Counted from the stretch's first letter, positions 11,276 through 25,192 are shown. The stretch is 64,000 nucleotides of DNA from Artocarpus heterophyllus (GCA_025403435.1 CM046340.1:10578420-10642419); one strand, 5' to 3'. Notes: generated by a model not told the origin, from the letters alone. Numbers and translations: made by a program.

Positions 11276-14200
11276 ATGGCTCTGGCAGTCTTCATTATGC
11301 AGTCACGTGGCATGGTATAATTGAATTTATATATACGTTTATGTTCTGTGGTTTCTCTAATTATGTATCCTCACGTCCAGATCGTTTCAAACTTGAACTG
11401 AAGTAATTAGTCATGCATAACTGCGTATTTTAGGGGGTCTCACTAGGGCATTGTTTGGTTGGAAGGATATAGAGTAGGAAGGATGCGGAAAGTGTGAGGG
11501 ATAGAGAATGTGAAGGAAGGCGGGGAGCGTAGTTATTCTTCATGTTGTCGGGTAGGAGGGAGGGAGAGTTGGAAGGATGAATCATAGTATTTGTCTAATT
11601 ACTATATTGTCTGCTTTTCTATTTGTCAATAATTTTTAGATGGTAAAATAGTTTTTCTAAACTTGAATATGATGGATTTTTTGAATCCTTGAACTAATGG
11701 AGGGATTCAATTTGGTGGGCTCAAAGGGACGCTCTTTCCATTCTCTTCTCTTTTCTAACCAATCAATAGATTGTTCCTCTACCTCCATCCCTTTCCCTCC
11801 AACCAAACACACTTTAAATGTTTCTTTATTAAGATTAAGTCCACAAAATTTTTTTTACCCAACAAAAGAGGGAGAGGAAACAATTTGCATTAGAGAACCC
11901 TAGCACATTCCAACAAAGTTGGCATCCACTAAAGCTCTTATCCCACACCAAGTCCCTACTCAATTTATTAAATGAAAAAGAAAATTACAAGATAAAACAT
12001 GCCACAACATTCTTAATTTTTTGTTTTGTTGGAGTTATCATTTATAATATTTTATGCCAAGGAGCTTGGCTTTTGAGCTCCAAAAAATGCCATTCATTAG
12101 TTGTGAGGTTGCAGGAATGACACTTGTTTGAATTCCCATCAGAAGAGGACCATGCACCTTTTTTTTGTTTAAATCTTTAGGGAATGAGTTTAGTGACACT
12201 GAATTAAAAGCTTGACTTTCAGTGTTTCAGCGTGAAAGAGTTGAGAAGTGTAATAGTTTTCAGAGCTAAGAAAGGACATCAGAGTCCTCTGGGCAGAAAC
12301 ATGAGGTATCATTTTATATTCTTGTTTCTGGTTGCTTATGATTCAGTATAAAATTGACAGTGTTGTTTACTCTTGCAGGTTTAATTATTTTCTCTGTTCC
12401 AAATTCAGGAAGATATGTTATAGATCAAAACATAAGTTGGTGGAAAAGCTGGTGGAGGAAATAGATGGATATGGTTTGTCAAACATGGGTAATCGTCCAA
12501 AGGTGCTTGATAAGGTAGATGCATGAGTATAGCTGTTGGTTACCATTAGTTGTTTTACACCTTTCAATCTATCTAAAATGCTTTTATTTGACAAACATAA
12601 GTTATTGATGTTAATACGTGCATCATTTATGTTTGTGCAAATGATGTAGGGCCAAGATAAAAGAAATATAGTTGAGACTGAAAAATATATTCAAGAAAGA
12701 GAAATAGAACTAAAGCAAATAAATTATAGAATTTTCGAGGCAGAATGAGGAGAAATCTGAAACTCAGTATTCATTCATCAACCGCAACTAAATTGAAATT
12801 GCGGTCGCTACAGTATTTATAGAGATAATAAAATAATGATAATAAGTTAAAGCAAAACTAAATATTAATATTTAAATATTATCCTAATATCGTCAAGTAA
12901 ATACACATGCACTGTAAGGTGAACACATTGTTGATTTTTGTCCTGATATCAGAGGTTGAGGGATATCTTTTCTACTATTTTTGTGTTATTAGAGTATTTC
13001 ATGAAAACTATTTCACTTGTTATTGTCCATCTTGTTCTTTGGGTTCTAAGGCTACGTATTTGATCATTTGTTATGGCACTTCTCTGACATCTAGTCTTAT
13101 ATATTGCCACTTCCTTTCTTTTAGGTTTCAGTTTTGATGGGTTATGATGGCCTTCCTGATATGATTGAAGATGGATCGGATTGTTTTGATGTTTCCATGG
13201 TGCGTAAACGATTTCCATCCATCATAGTGGGTAGTTCCCCTCCAGTGAGGTTGTATGATGGAACCTCAGATAGCTGCGACATGAGAAGCCTTGTAGCAGC
13301 AAAAGGTTACGAAGAGTTCCTTGCTAATTGTGCTAGCGAAGAACAGATGCTGAATAGTCTCCATAAAACGTGGGTTTCGTCGGATTCAACTCTTTCAAGT
13401 GTAGAAATTTCCTCATCAGGAGAACCTTATTCTCATATGACTCCCTTAACTTCTGAGCCCATCACATTGGTTCCTGAGGAAAAATTAAATCAACCAGTCA
13501 CTTTGGAGGAATCTTATGCACTGGAATCACAATTGGATGAGACACCCATTGAGTTGTTTCTTGACAGAGCTATTAGTTGCATACAAGGACTTAGAAAGAA
13601 GCATTGCCGTCAGCTGGAGGACTCTGGTTTTCACACGGTGTGTTTTATGAGAAATTTGTGAAAGTCAAAAAGCTTATATTTTGGTAACATTTGAAAGAAG
13701 GCTTGACTTTATGTTGGTCATTCTAATTGCCTTATAGTTGCGGAAATTGCTACACCATTTTCCTCGGACGTATGCTGATTTAGGGAATCCTCAAAAGGGG
13801 ATTGAAGATGGACAATACTTGATTTTTGTTGGGAAAATCATGTCTTCAAGGTACTTAAGTTGTCTTCCTGGTTTGGCAATTTTCTCGGATCTTATACGCA
13901 ACTTATATTTCTGCTTGGGTTTCTATAAATTCAGTTCCTGTTTTTTGAATCTTGGTAAGAATGTGGGTTTTTCTATCCTTAATTTTGAAATTTAATGCTA
14001 TTTGTTTTAGCATTTCATTTGCACTAAGGTAGTTTTCTGTAACATTTGGACGAGGTGAGACAAAGACAACATTTGATCTTCTGTATGTGATCTGAGTTTA
14101 TCTGTTGGTGTGAAAATTTTGTGTAATGCTTATTAGTTTCTCTCTTCTCCAACAGAGGAATCAGAGCCAATTCTTCCTTTTCATTTCTGGAGGTTGTCGT

Positions 14201-17200
14201 AAGTTGCGATATTGCAAACTGTGACTCAAATTCTGAGAATACAGTTGACAGTACAGATGTTGAAGGAAACAAGACAATTTATTTGCATTTGAAGAAATTT
14301 TTCCGTGGTACTCGTTTTACTTTTAGGCCCTTTCTCCAAAGTCTTCAGGAGAAGCATAAAGAGGGAGATATCGTATGCGTTAGCGGTAAGGTGAGTTTCA
14401 AGGGCTTCTCAAAAGTAGAACGGATTTCTTCGTGTATTTTTTCACTAGGTTCTCATTGATCTTGTCTTTTGATATTCTTTAGTTGATCAGTAAAAAATTA
14501 GGAGCATAACATATGTCGGATATTGGTTTCAAATAATACTTGTTCTGTGGATTTAATTCTGACTCAACGCTGAAGTGAAATGAGCGCAGAATCTAATTTT
14601 ATTTTTAGGTATGAAACATGGACAAATGTATTATGGCTCATATTTAATTGAGAGTTTCCTCTAGAACAATTAGCCTTTTGACGTAACATGCCTTAATAAT
14701 TTAGTTATTTTAATTTTCTTATGTTTCTCTGATGTTTTTGCATCTTATCAACTCTAAAAGAAAGTTATTGGCCCACATATGGTGGTACTGATTAATTACT
14801 TAAGTGGTCGAGGGGCCATTTGGCACAAGGGCAATTGTCCTTTGGGACATGTGACTAGTTATTGATTACCTACTTTGGCAGGTCAGGTATAATTGCAGTG
14901 TTTGAGGTTTTTGTTGATGTTGAAATATAGAAATTGGCCCCTTTTGAGTATCCTTAGATATAGGAGTGATACCGTTTTTTTTTCCTCAATAGAATATAGT
15001 TGCTAGAGTTGCTACTTATTTGTCTTTTTTAAATAATTTATTATTTGTTTACGACCATTTTATCATTTTTTTTTGGTGTATATTTCAACTGACACTTGTG
15101 CTTGAATGTTCATCTCGAATACAGGTGAGGACTATGCATATGAAAAATCACTATGAAATCAGAGAATATAATATTGATGTGCTTGAAGATGGAAAGGAAT
15201 TGTCTTTTCATGCGGAAGGGAGGCCATATCCTATTTACCCTTCAAAAGGAAGCATAAAACCAAACTTTTTGAGAGACATTATCCCAAGGTTTGTTCTGTT
15301 TGTACCTTCCCTGTAACACCCAATTTGTTCTGTTTGTACCTTCCCTGTAACACCATAGAAAGGCCGCTCCCCTTGGCAGCATCTGCATCTAGGAATCATA
15401 TACATTTTCACTTGCTGTAAGATAATTTGGAGAAAACCTCTTCCATCTTTGTCTTCCCCTTTATCTTTCTAGTTTAATTGGCATCAGACAATTACAGCAC
15501 AAACTACCACCTTGCCCTTGTTTAATACTTTCTTTTATAGATGCATGTACTGAAATTGCCATTCCTGCATGAATATTGGCTGATTTCTGTTTCATAAGTT
15601 CGGATCTAAAATGCAAATTGTTGGTACTTTCTTAAACTTGTGGCTCAAGTCTTTTTATGCAGCCAAGTATCACATGCATTGGGAAGGATAGTGACTTAAC
15701 TCTAGTACTTGAGCACTTCTGCTCTTGAAGTTCTTCATTTAACACGGTAATAATGGTAACAGAGAAAATAAAGAGGAGATTACATGAATGCACAACGTTA
15801 GGTCATCTGATAACTTTTCTGTATTGTTTTGAAGTCCCATTTGGTTAGTGCTTTATAGCTACATGACTTGTAACTTTACTGGTGTTCTGCTCTGCTCTGG
15901 GAGATATTGATAACTGACCTCCTTTTTGGTGATTTGTGTACTTGGTAGCATTCTTTTGATCCACTTAGAAAAGGAGATTAGTTGTTAGCTTATGCTTATA
16001 AAAATACGCTATCTTATTTTTTATTTTTTTAACAGTGTTTTGCAAGCTTTGCCCTTAAATATTGATCCTATTCCTGAAAAGGTCATTCAAGAATTTGGAC
16101 TCGCAAGTCTTTACGATGTAAGTATATTTGGTTTATTCCTTGCTGTTTTTAGCTTTTCTGTCACATATAATTGGGTTATCCATTTGTAAAATTATAGCCA
16201 CATTATTTTTAAACCCTATTCCAGTTATGAAGTGAATTCAATGCATAGTCATGTGCTTCATTTTTATCCCATTTAGTCTATTCACAGTAGTTACGTTTCT
16301 CATCTCATGATTAATGTGGTGACGTTGTCTAAAACACTTGTATACATGAATCTTTGTATCGTTGTGAGAATGATCTGTACTCAGCACATTAATTTACACA
16401 CTATAGGCATGTAAGTTAATCATGTAAGTGCTTGTTATCCAATTTCAACCTCTAATTTAATCTTTGTATTATCAATTTTTTGATTTTTTTCATCTTTGAT
16501 GAATCACTGCAATTGTATGTCGAAATCATTTGCATTGGACTTGCAAATAACTCATGTATGCAATTCACTTGGGTGCTCCCCCCATCTCTCTCTGCCTGCC
16601 TAACCAAAAAAAAAAAAAAAAAAAGAGAAGAGGGACCGACAGGGAGGTTGGAAGCTTATTTTACATTAATGGCTTTTTTTTTTCTTTAAACAATTCAACT
16701 AAAATTCAGTGGATAACTATTTGGCAGTGTACATTGGATCATGAGATCTATGTGGGAGTGTATCAAGGCCTTCCATATGGTTTATTTCTATATGCATCCA
16801 TTGGAACTTTTTGTCTGTCTATGTATTCTTATCGGAGAACTTTATGATTTTGTCAAAATGTAGGCATATACTGGGATTCACCAGCCGAAGAGTATAAATG
16901 AGGCTGATTTGGCTCGGAGAAGGCTAATATTTGATGAGTTCTTCTACTTGCAGGTGATATAAATTCACCTGTTGATGCTATTTGGTATTAATCTATTGGC
17001 AACGAATAACACTCAAACATCAACAATTTTGACAGTTCTACTTTTATAAATGTTTTCTGGTTGATATCTGAATTCCTCAGTGGAATTACTAATTATAATG
17101 GGTAGGCTTTAGGCTTTCTGATTATGAAAGGCTCAAATATTGTCTTGAACTAAACCAATTATCATTCTTTGTCAGCTCGGACGCTTGTTTCAAATGCTTG

Positions 17201-20200
17201 AAGGTCTTGGTACTCAAATTGAAAAAGATGGATTGCTGGACAAGTATAGGAAGCCAGAAAGCAATGCTTCTTATATGCGGGAATGGTCTAGTCTCACCAA
17301 GAAGTTTGTGCATGCGCTTCCATATTCCCTTACATCTAGTCAGCTAAAAGCTGTTTCCGAGATTATTTGGGATCTTAAACAACCAGTCCCCATGAATCGG
17401 CTCTTGCAGGTATGAATTTTACAGGAATGTGTCCTTCATGCGCACAGTATATGTACCTTCAGAATTTGATTGCTTTTCTATTCATATATTACTTTCAAGC
17501 ATGCGTAAATGTTGGTTCCCGGACATCTTCATATTTTTCTAAATTTCATATGAGTTTATGATAAAGATCTTCTCATCTTTTTTAGGATTAACAATGATAA
17601 ATAATTTTATGGCATATTTTCTGTTAGAACATTATAGTAGGCATGAGATTTCTTCCCTTGTCCTTGTTATTTATTAGTCAAGTTTTGAAGTGGTTCATTA
17701 ACCTGAAGTTTATAGGTTTTGTGAAAGTAACCTACATCTCAGATGTTCAAAAGAGCTTTTTCTTTCTTTCTTTCTATTTGGAGACTACACTGCTTTATTG
17801 TTTTTACATCTTTTCTGTAAACCTATTTCTTTACCTTATCAGCATTGTTGTAGCACTAGCAGTAGATTATGTTTTTTATGGGGATAAGGAAGCTAGGGAT
17901 TTAGGATGGATGCTGATTTTCTGAGCTACCCACATTACAGAAGTTTAAAAGAGTAGTGTTTTTCTGAACGAGACTACATTACTGCCTTGGCGCAGTGGAA
18001 GTGGTTTCTTGATGGAAAAAAAAAAAAAGAACCTTGATAGATGTCTGAAATGTCACTGACTGAAACTTGGGAAAATTGGCGACTAGAACAAATAGAAAAC
18101 TAGGAATAAAAATACGTTCGGAAACTTAAAAAGAAAGGAAACTTGGCTGCTGGGTGGTGCAGAGGCTACGGTCCTACATCACCTCTACTTTTAGGATCTT
18201 TTTGTAGTCTTATTTCTTCAGCTTTATCACCGTTCTTGTCACTCTAGTCGAAGCTCAAGTTTTGGAAATAAGGGAGCTAGGTGAGATGGATGAATATCCA
18301 TTTTCTAGTCTACTGCATTCACATAGTTTGGGATTGTTGGGATTTACTGATAGGGCTTCTGTTGTGTAAGATTAGGAGTTTCTGGGTCTTATTCCCTAGG
18401 TTGTATGGCTGACTACTAAACCTGGTTCCACTGAGGTTTAATGGATGAGATCTCTCGTTAATAATTTTGTAGTTTTTGTGTTGTGTGTTCCATATATTTC
18501 ATTCTTTTCTGGGAAAACACCCTCTTTGCCATTCAGCTTCATAGTCTGCTACCTGCCAATTATAAAAATAGGACAAATAAGGTAAAGTCTGCATTTCTGA
18601 GTCCATATTTGACTTTCCATGACCTCTAAGTTCTGTGCATTTGGTTTTGTTATAGAACATCTCCTATAATATGCTATGATGCTTATGTTTAGGGTGACGT
18701 TGGATGTGGGAAGACTATAGTGGCTTTTTTGGCATGCATGGAAGTTATTGGCTCTGGATATCAGGTTTGTTATATGAATTCCGTTTTTTTTTTTTCATTT
18801 GCTTTATTTGGTTGTTTTATTTGTTTATTTAGAACCTTTTTATAATTTTCTTATGTGTGATGTCTAAACGTGGTCCATGTTCTTTTGCTAATTTGTAGGC
18901 AGCTTTTATGGTTCCAACTGAGTTGCTTGCAATCCAACATTATGATCACTTAAATAACTTGCTTGAAAGCATGGAGGAAGTTGAGTGCAAACCTTCAATT
19001 GCCTTACTAACAGGTTCAACCCCATTAAAACAGTCAAGGATGATTCGTAAGGTACCAATAACTATCCTCTACTTGTTCTTTCTTCTAATTTCTAGAGTTT
19101 TACTATTAAAATCACGTATTACAGGATCTTCAAACGGGAGACATATCGATGGTCATTGGCACCCACAGTTTGATAGCTGAAAGCGTGGATTTCTCTGCAC
19201 TACGGATTGCTGTAGTGGATGAGCAGCATCGTTTTGGTGTAATCCAAAGAGGAAGGTTCAATAGCAAGGTATTGTGTTTCTATATGATTAGCAATTGGCA
19301 TGATGATTGTGGTTACCATATCGATGATTAGCCTTTGGTGATTGTTTTGAAGGAAAAAAAGAATCCCTTTTGCAATTGCAAGTGTTAACGTTATCGTGAT
19401 ACTTCTTTAAATTCTTTTCCCCTCCCCTTTTAATTAGGTCACTTTTGTCAGCTATTGGTGCATATCTAGCTGTTAAAACAGGCCCCCTGGCCTGGTCCAT
19501 GTGGGCCGTGAAATTAAAATGGACCGGGCACCAGGTCAAATAGGCTGGCCTGCCCGTCTGGCCCGGACCATATTTACACTACTGAATTTTCTTGCATTGC
19601 ACCTTATGTTTATACGTGTATATCCAGTGTCTCTCTATGGTCCGAAGAAGCCCCACCAAGTACACAGTTACCCGAAGATCTTTTTAAAAACAAACACTGA
19701 CTCAAAACCCGACAAATGAGGGGTTGACAGAAAGTTGTTGGAGCAAAATTCTACTCACCTAAATAGAAGGAACAACTTTAATTTGAAATTTTTTTTGATT
19801 CCCAAAATAAAGAAAATCTCTATTGCATGTCATTTTTCCATGCTGGATTAGACTTCATTAATGCATGCTTTGTTAACTTGTTCCGTTTCTTCACTTTAGA
19901 ATTTATTTAACAGCAATACCTGACTGTACATACGATGTCATTTACATGATGTGGCTGGTTTTAGTCTATTTCTTCTTTTGTTAAAACCCTTTTAAAAACT
20001 GCAGCACTATTTGGGATGCATTTGAGCTTCTGATACGTTTATTAACAAATTTATTAACACGTTTTTTCCCCACTAATTCTGCAATGATTTTTGAAGTAAC
20101 TGAGTGAGGATGCTAAACATGCAGTTGTGCAATACTTCCATAAGTTCAAGACTTGCATCAGAAAATTCAGATGAGACCTCACAAACCGATAAGTTTATGG

Positions 20201-22669
20201 CTCCTCATGTTCTTGCCATGTCTGCCACCCCTATCCCAAGAACTCTTGCTCTGGCGTTATATGGAGATGTGTCCCTGACGCAAGTGTGTAATGTTTTCAT
20301 CCTTTCCGTTGCGCATTAGTTTTCTTATATGTTTTTCTTTGTCATAATGAAGCTCATAAAGAAAATCTTTGTTTGGTCTCTGCATACTTTTAAAACGACA
20401 AGTAGTATTGTTGCAAAGTTGTATGAAAATTCTTTGAGATTAAAGGCCAGAGGTTCAAAGGAAGTAGGCACCGATTGTGTGAGTTTTATGAAGGTGGTTA
20501 TGCATGGAATAAAGGTTAGAGTTATGCTAGGACTCAATATATAAGTTATTGAGCTTTTTGCAGCTCCTTTAACATCTTTTCTTCTTTTGGATAAAGCTTA
20601 ACGATCTTTTAATTTTATCACGATCAGCTTATGCGCAAGTTACATGTAATTGACACGTTGCTATTTCCATTACAAAAAAAAACTCGTTAACAGCAAATAA
20701 AACCACACATTCATTAAATTTCATGGATGAAATTTTTTGAAATGCAGGTTCGGGAATTAAATCGACTCTAATATTGTAATGGGATATGTGTAGTTTATTC
20801 TGTAACAAATTTTCAAGAGCCAGTTCTGTTCTGTTTTGTTTTTTGTTTTTTTTTTCCCTCTCTCTATTTTAGTGTTTTTCTTTGCCTGGCTTTGCCATGC
20901 TATATATTAGGATCAATGGCATGCTTTTGAGGGCATTTTAGGATTTATCAAAAGCATGCAATCCATCCTTATATATTTGCTTTTGGTGTAAGAGGATTAT
21001 TGTTTCAGTTTATATATTCAGGCACTGGATACCAATTGTCACGTTTCGGGATATGGAAGTGAAACAGGACGATGTGTCCTCCCTCTTAAAGAATTGGAAT
21101 ACCATTTATATAACTAGTTATTTTTCATTAATTAGTTTGCTTATGTATTTCTTTTGAAAACTTCCAGGTTCAGACCTAAAAAAAAGCTTCCAGTTTTGGT
21201 GTTGAACATGGATGTTTATTTACTCAATCTATAGTAAACAAGCATGTTAAGCTTGGAGAACGCTAGTTTAAGAAAAATTGTAAATCTGAGTATTCATTGC
21301 GTGGTAATTGTTGTTCCATGAAATCAAAATTTTTATTTGGTTTTATTATTTTTTGGGGTAATGACAGATAACCGACTTACCTCCTGGAAGAAAACCAGTT
21401 GAGACACTCACTGTTGAAGGAAACGAGGATGGATTTGAGAATGTTTACAAGGTACTTTTCTTTTTTACTCTTAGTTTCTATGTTGCTACTAATACTTGTT
21501 TTCCGATCCTTCTTATAATATTAGATTTCTATGCTTTCACTTGAGGAATTATGGAAGAATGAGAATTACAGAAGGAACCATTGTTATTCAACCATAAACA
21601 AACATTTAATAGTAATAATACAGTTAAGTGCGTGTAAAGCAACAGAAGAGGTCATGACCTTCTTTAACGCGATGGATATGATTGGTTGATTGTGTCTACT
21701 TTAAAAGGTCCATTCATAGAGCATAAGTAAATTAGCAATGTTTTTCCCCTTGAAACTAGTATGCGTAAATATTTCTATTTGAGTTAAATCTTTACTTGGG
21801 GTTAGCATTTTCATTTCGATGACAATATGCTAATATATTCGAGTTGCAATGACTTTTCTGATTCCTTTCTTTTGCTTGGAATGTTATCTAATGAAAATTA
21901 TATAATATCCAACAGATAATGCTAGATGAGTTACAAGGTGGAGGAAAAGTGTATCTTGTGTATCCAGTCATCGAACAATCCGAACAGCTGCCTCAACTTC
22001 GTGCAGCTGCTGCGGACTTTGAAGCTATATCCTCCAGGTTTCAGGGCTACAGCTGTGGGTTGCTGCATGGAAAAATGAAGAGTGATGAAAAAGATGAGGC
22101 GCTTAAACGCTTTAGATGTGGAGGAACTCATATACTACTTTCCACACAAGTAATTGAGGTTGGTGTTGATGTTCCAGATGCATCACTGATGGTTGTTATG
22201 AATGCTGAGAGGTTTGGGATAGCTCAGTTACACCAACTTAGAGGGCGAGTTGGGCGTGGAGCTAGGAAATCCAAATGCATATTTGTAGCATCTACTGTTG
22301 CTAGCCTTAATCGTTTGAAGGTGCTTGAGAAATCATCAGATGGTTTTTACTTGGCTAATGTGGACCTTTCTTTACGGGGACCTGGTGACTTGCTTGGTAG
22401 AAAACAGTCTGGACATCTTCCGGAGTTTCCTATTGCCAGATTGGAAGTAGATGGAAATTTGTTACAACAGGCACACCTCGCTGCACTGGTGAATGTTATT
22501 TCTTTAAGTGCAATTTTATCTGTGAACTTTGTGACAATTGTCAATATTTAACATTTTTTGGTTAATCCATTTGCAGAAAATTTTAAGTGCTTCTCATGAC
22601 TTGAAGAAATTCCCGCTGCTGAAAGCGGAGCTTAGCATGAGACAGCCACTTTCTTTTCTGGGTGATTGA
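11276..22669 (+). CDS. RECG1: ATP-dependent DNA helicase RecG homologue, organellar (17 coding exons)
   Basis: Coding exons: 11276-11314, 12223-12305, 12379-12514, 13125-13637, 13738-13850, 14156-14390, 15125-15288, 16036-16117, 16864-16953, 17176-17409, 18693-18764, 18899-19051, 19125-19268, 20125-20283, 21368-21451, 21916-22488, 22577-22669. All junctions are GT-AG and phases join to 988 codons, close to known plant RECG1 length. RecG is an SF2 translocase that reverses stalled forks and unwinds D-loops and R-loops. The plant protein works in plastids and mitochondria and limits recombination between short repeats. Seen: a short transit-like N-terminus; wedge/OB region beginning [15 protein letters not shown] (258-); Walker A GDVGCGKT (564-571); VPTELL (592-597); DEQH box (670-673); SATPIPRT (719-726); motif [14 protein letters not shown] (871-882); RecG-type [14 protein letters not shown] (920-933). 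Exons 3-17 are firm. Exons 1-2 rest on splice phase only. Confidence 0.92.
11450..11812. mobile_element. MITE in the first coding intron of RECG1
   Basis: The ends are inverted: TTGTTTGGTTGGAAGG at the left and CCCTCCAACCAAACAC at the right. The outer 60-80 bp on each side are purine-rich (left) and pyrimidine-rich (right) and roughly complementary. About 360 bp with no coding capacity. The end motif TGTTTGGTTGGA suits hAT-type MITEs. I found no convincing target duplication. Confidence 0.5.
15291..15355. repeat. 34-bp-period direct repeat just inside RECG1 intron 7
   Basis: TTGTTCTGTTTGTACCTTCC plus CTGTAACACC occurs at 15291-15320 and again at 15325-15354. The first copy starts two bases after the exon 7 donor GT (15289-15290). 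The second copy lacks a donor. Confidence 0.8.
19486..19535. repeat. Imperfect inverted repeat in RECG1 intron 13
   Basis: Arms CCTGGCCTGGTCCAT (19486-19500) and ATGGACCGGGCACCAGG (19519-19535) pair with a few mismatches around an 18-base loop. The patch 19480-19570 is markedly GC-rich against an AT-rich intron, which suggests a foreign repeat fragment. Confidence 0.55.
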
Positions 22670-23060
22670 ACTCATGGTAAAATGATGTCTTTAAACCATA
22701 CCCAACTCTTGCATTGATGACCCCTAAAGTTTTGGTTCTCTAATTGGTACAGGCCTCATGATCTGTTTCAACTTAATATAGCGTACTTCCTGTCACCGAA
22801 TTTAATTTTTTCACCTTTATTTTGTGTGGTGTTGTTGTTTGTTTGCTTTTTTTTTTTTTTTTTTTTCACAGCTTTTTAGGAGAAACAATGCAGCATTTGG
22901 GAAGAGCAAGAAGCATAATGTTCTCACGCATTTTTGTAGCCCTTGCAAGTGATGTCGACTTTGTGCAAAAAGATCCGTGTCCTAGGACACAATGAAGTAG
23001 TCCTGATTCTGGACCCAAGGAACAACTGGCAGCGATCGTTGTCGTCTGTATCCATTGTAA
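22670..23060 (+). other. RECG1: Probable RECG1 3' UTR
   Basis: Non-coding sequence after TGA. A possible 3' UTR intron runs from GTAAAATG (about 22678) to a T-rich acceptor ending CACAG at about 22870. The following 170 bp are less AT-rich and exon-like. The transcript end is uncertain. Confidence 0.35.
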
Positions 23061-23159
23061 GTCGGTTTTTTTTTTTTTTTTTGTTGAAAGTTATGGTAGG
23101 TCATTTTGGAAGATAGAATTTTGTTGCTTGTATAAATACGGTATTCGTCAATACTCAAT

Positions 23160-23315
23160 AGGCTTTGTTTTTTTGGGTCTACCTTGAATCGAACTTACCT
23201 CAACATTGTATCGATTGTAAGCGTGGCCTCTAGAATTCAAACCCGTTTATCTTTGACTCAACACCTTGTCACTGAAGCCACGGCTTGCTTGCTTAATCGA
23301 CTCTTGACCAAGGTT
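23160..23315 (-). mobile_element. SINE-like fragment (tRNA-derived head, - strand)
   Basis: Read on the - strand, it has GGCTTCAGTGACAAGG as a candidate A box and GGGTTTGAATTCTAG as a candidate B box (23230-23244), spaced as in a tRNA-derived promoter. An A-rich tail (the T-run at 23167-23174 on the + strand) follows. I could not find a clean target duplication. Confidence 0.4.
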
Positions 23316-25190
23316 TTTGTTTTTTGTACGTATACATATTCTTTCAACAACATGGCATCTTAGCAAAACTATCTCGCCCTTCTTGTCAAAACGTGTAAAA
23401 CTACATGTGACTAGTCCGTTGTTTAGTGTTTTGACTATTTTGTAGTCTTGTACATACTCGCAACATAAGTAGCTTCGTATTTAAGGGCTTTATTAAATTA
23501 AAGTATTCATGCAATATTTTGTTCAAGATAAGGAATACTTACATCACATATATGTGGAGTATATAACTTCGTCATGGTCTAAAGAAATCATGCCAAAGGA
23601 TTGCTATTATCCTCCTTGAACATGACTCGTTATTTTATTTTGGCATTTCAACTGTAAATAGTATGAATTTTACTGTGTAATATTATTTTACTTGAAAATG
23701 CTTGTTATTGGATGGAGAAATGGAAGTCTTTGACGAGAATGAGATTCTATTATATAGGTTCACTTTTTATTTTAGTCTTAATCACGAAAGTTATTCTTTT
23801 GGAAACCTAGTAGAAGCTTCGTGAAAGTTGAATTATTTAATTCTTGACAGTTCCATCTTTTGTATTTTATTTTTAAAAATAAAATTAATGTTGGAGATTT
23901 TCTGGTGTTAATGATTTGGAGAATCTCTATTATCCTCCCCACTTCAAAAAAAAAAAAAAAGAAAGAAAAAAGAAGCACAACTTTGTTTAAAGTAATGAGG
24001 GTAATCTAAATTTAAGGCGCCTTGCCTTGCATGTATGGGAATTAAAAAAGAGTTTAGTGAGCCCATTTCTATCTAGTCACATATTTACTTGCAAAATTTT
24101 AACCCCCACAAAGAAAATTAAAGATGAGAATGTTAGTTCTTGCACCAATTTAATTTTTCTGGTTAATGGAAATGAATATCAAATGACAAGATCATATCTT
24201 ATAAGCAGATGTTAGTTGATTGCATAAAGGGATAAAAATATAAATGTACTTATTAGTTTTAATTATTTTTTAATTTATCTTTTTGTTTTTAAGAAGCTAT
24301 AAGGGTATCTTTTAAATTTAAAAAACCTGTTTTAATTTTATAGTTTATAGAATTTTTGGACAAAAAAAATAGAGATAAGACAAAAGTATCTTTAATTAGA
24401 CAAAATTTATTTCTAAAATATAGTTTTTTGAGAACATTTTTTAAACAATATACTAACATTTAAAAATCCATAACACTTAAGATCTTTTTTTTTGAAATTT
24501 GATGTTTTGTTTTATGTATTTTTATTCTTTAAATCTATTAAATATTTTTCAAAACTGTTTAAAAGTAATTATGTTATTTTATTTCATTTTTTTATTTAAT
24601 GGGATAAATTGAAACAACTTATTTAAATTCGAAAGATTCTTTTATAATTTCTAAAAATAGATGGATAGATTAAGAAATATTTAAACTAAGAGGAATTACG
24701 TAATTCACCCATTGTATAAAAGAGTATCTTTAGTGATTATACTGATAAGATTACTATTTTTAAGTTTGGCACTAAAGAGTGAAATGACTTGCCTTTTATT
24801 AAAGATAAAATTACACAATATGTTACCTTTTTAACCAATCTACTTTTAAGCCACAAATTTTTAAACTTAAAAACATCTTCTTCAAAAAGAAAAAGATACA
24901 ATTACCACTGCTTTTTTTTTTTTTTTCTCTCTTTCTCCTCTTAGACTTGATCTCCTTGACTCTTTCCCTCTCTTTTCACGCCCTCTCTCCCTGTTTCTCT
25001 CTCTCATTGTCGTTCTAGTCACAGCTCACTGTCTCGAGTCTACCTATCTTCTCTCAGTCTATGACAGCGTTTCACGTATTACAATCATTATCATTGTTGC
25101 CCCTCGCAAGTTGTTGTGTTGCATCTCTTTCTCTATCTCATTCTCTCATTCTTTGTAAAGACTCATAACTCTACTTGGCATTATATTGTT
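23316..25190. other. Gene-free AT-rich stretch downstream of RECG1
   Basis: No gene or RNA is supported. 23940-23975 is an A-rich simple tract. 24240-24900 is very AT-rich. 24908-25060 is CT-rich. Confidence 0.35.
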
Positions 25191-25192
25191 CG

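Noticed and set aside
17930..18440. Possible SINE in RECG1 intron 10 (CTTGGCGCAGTGG and GGTGCAGAGGCTACGG phrases)
   Set aside because: The phrases hint at tRNA-like boxes, but spacing is wrong and neither tail nor duplication is visible.
11276..22669. Bacterial contamination as the source of the RecG gene
   Set aside because: It is split by 16 GT-AG introns, has an organelle-targeting-like N-terminus, and its neighbour matches the plant arrangement.
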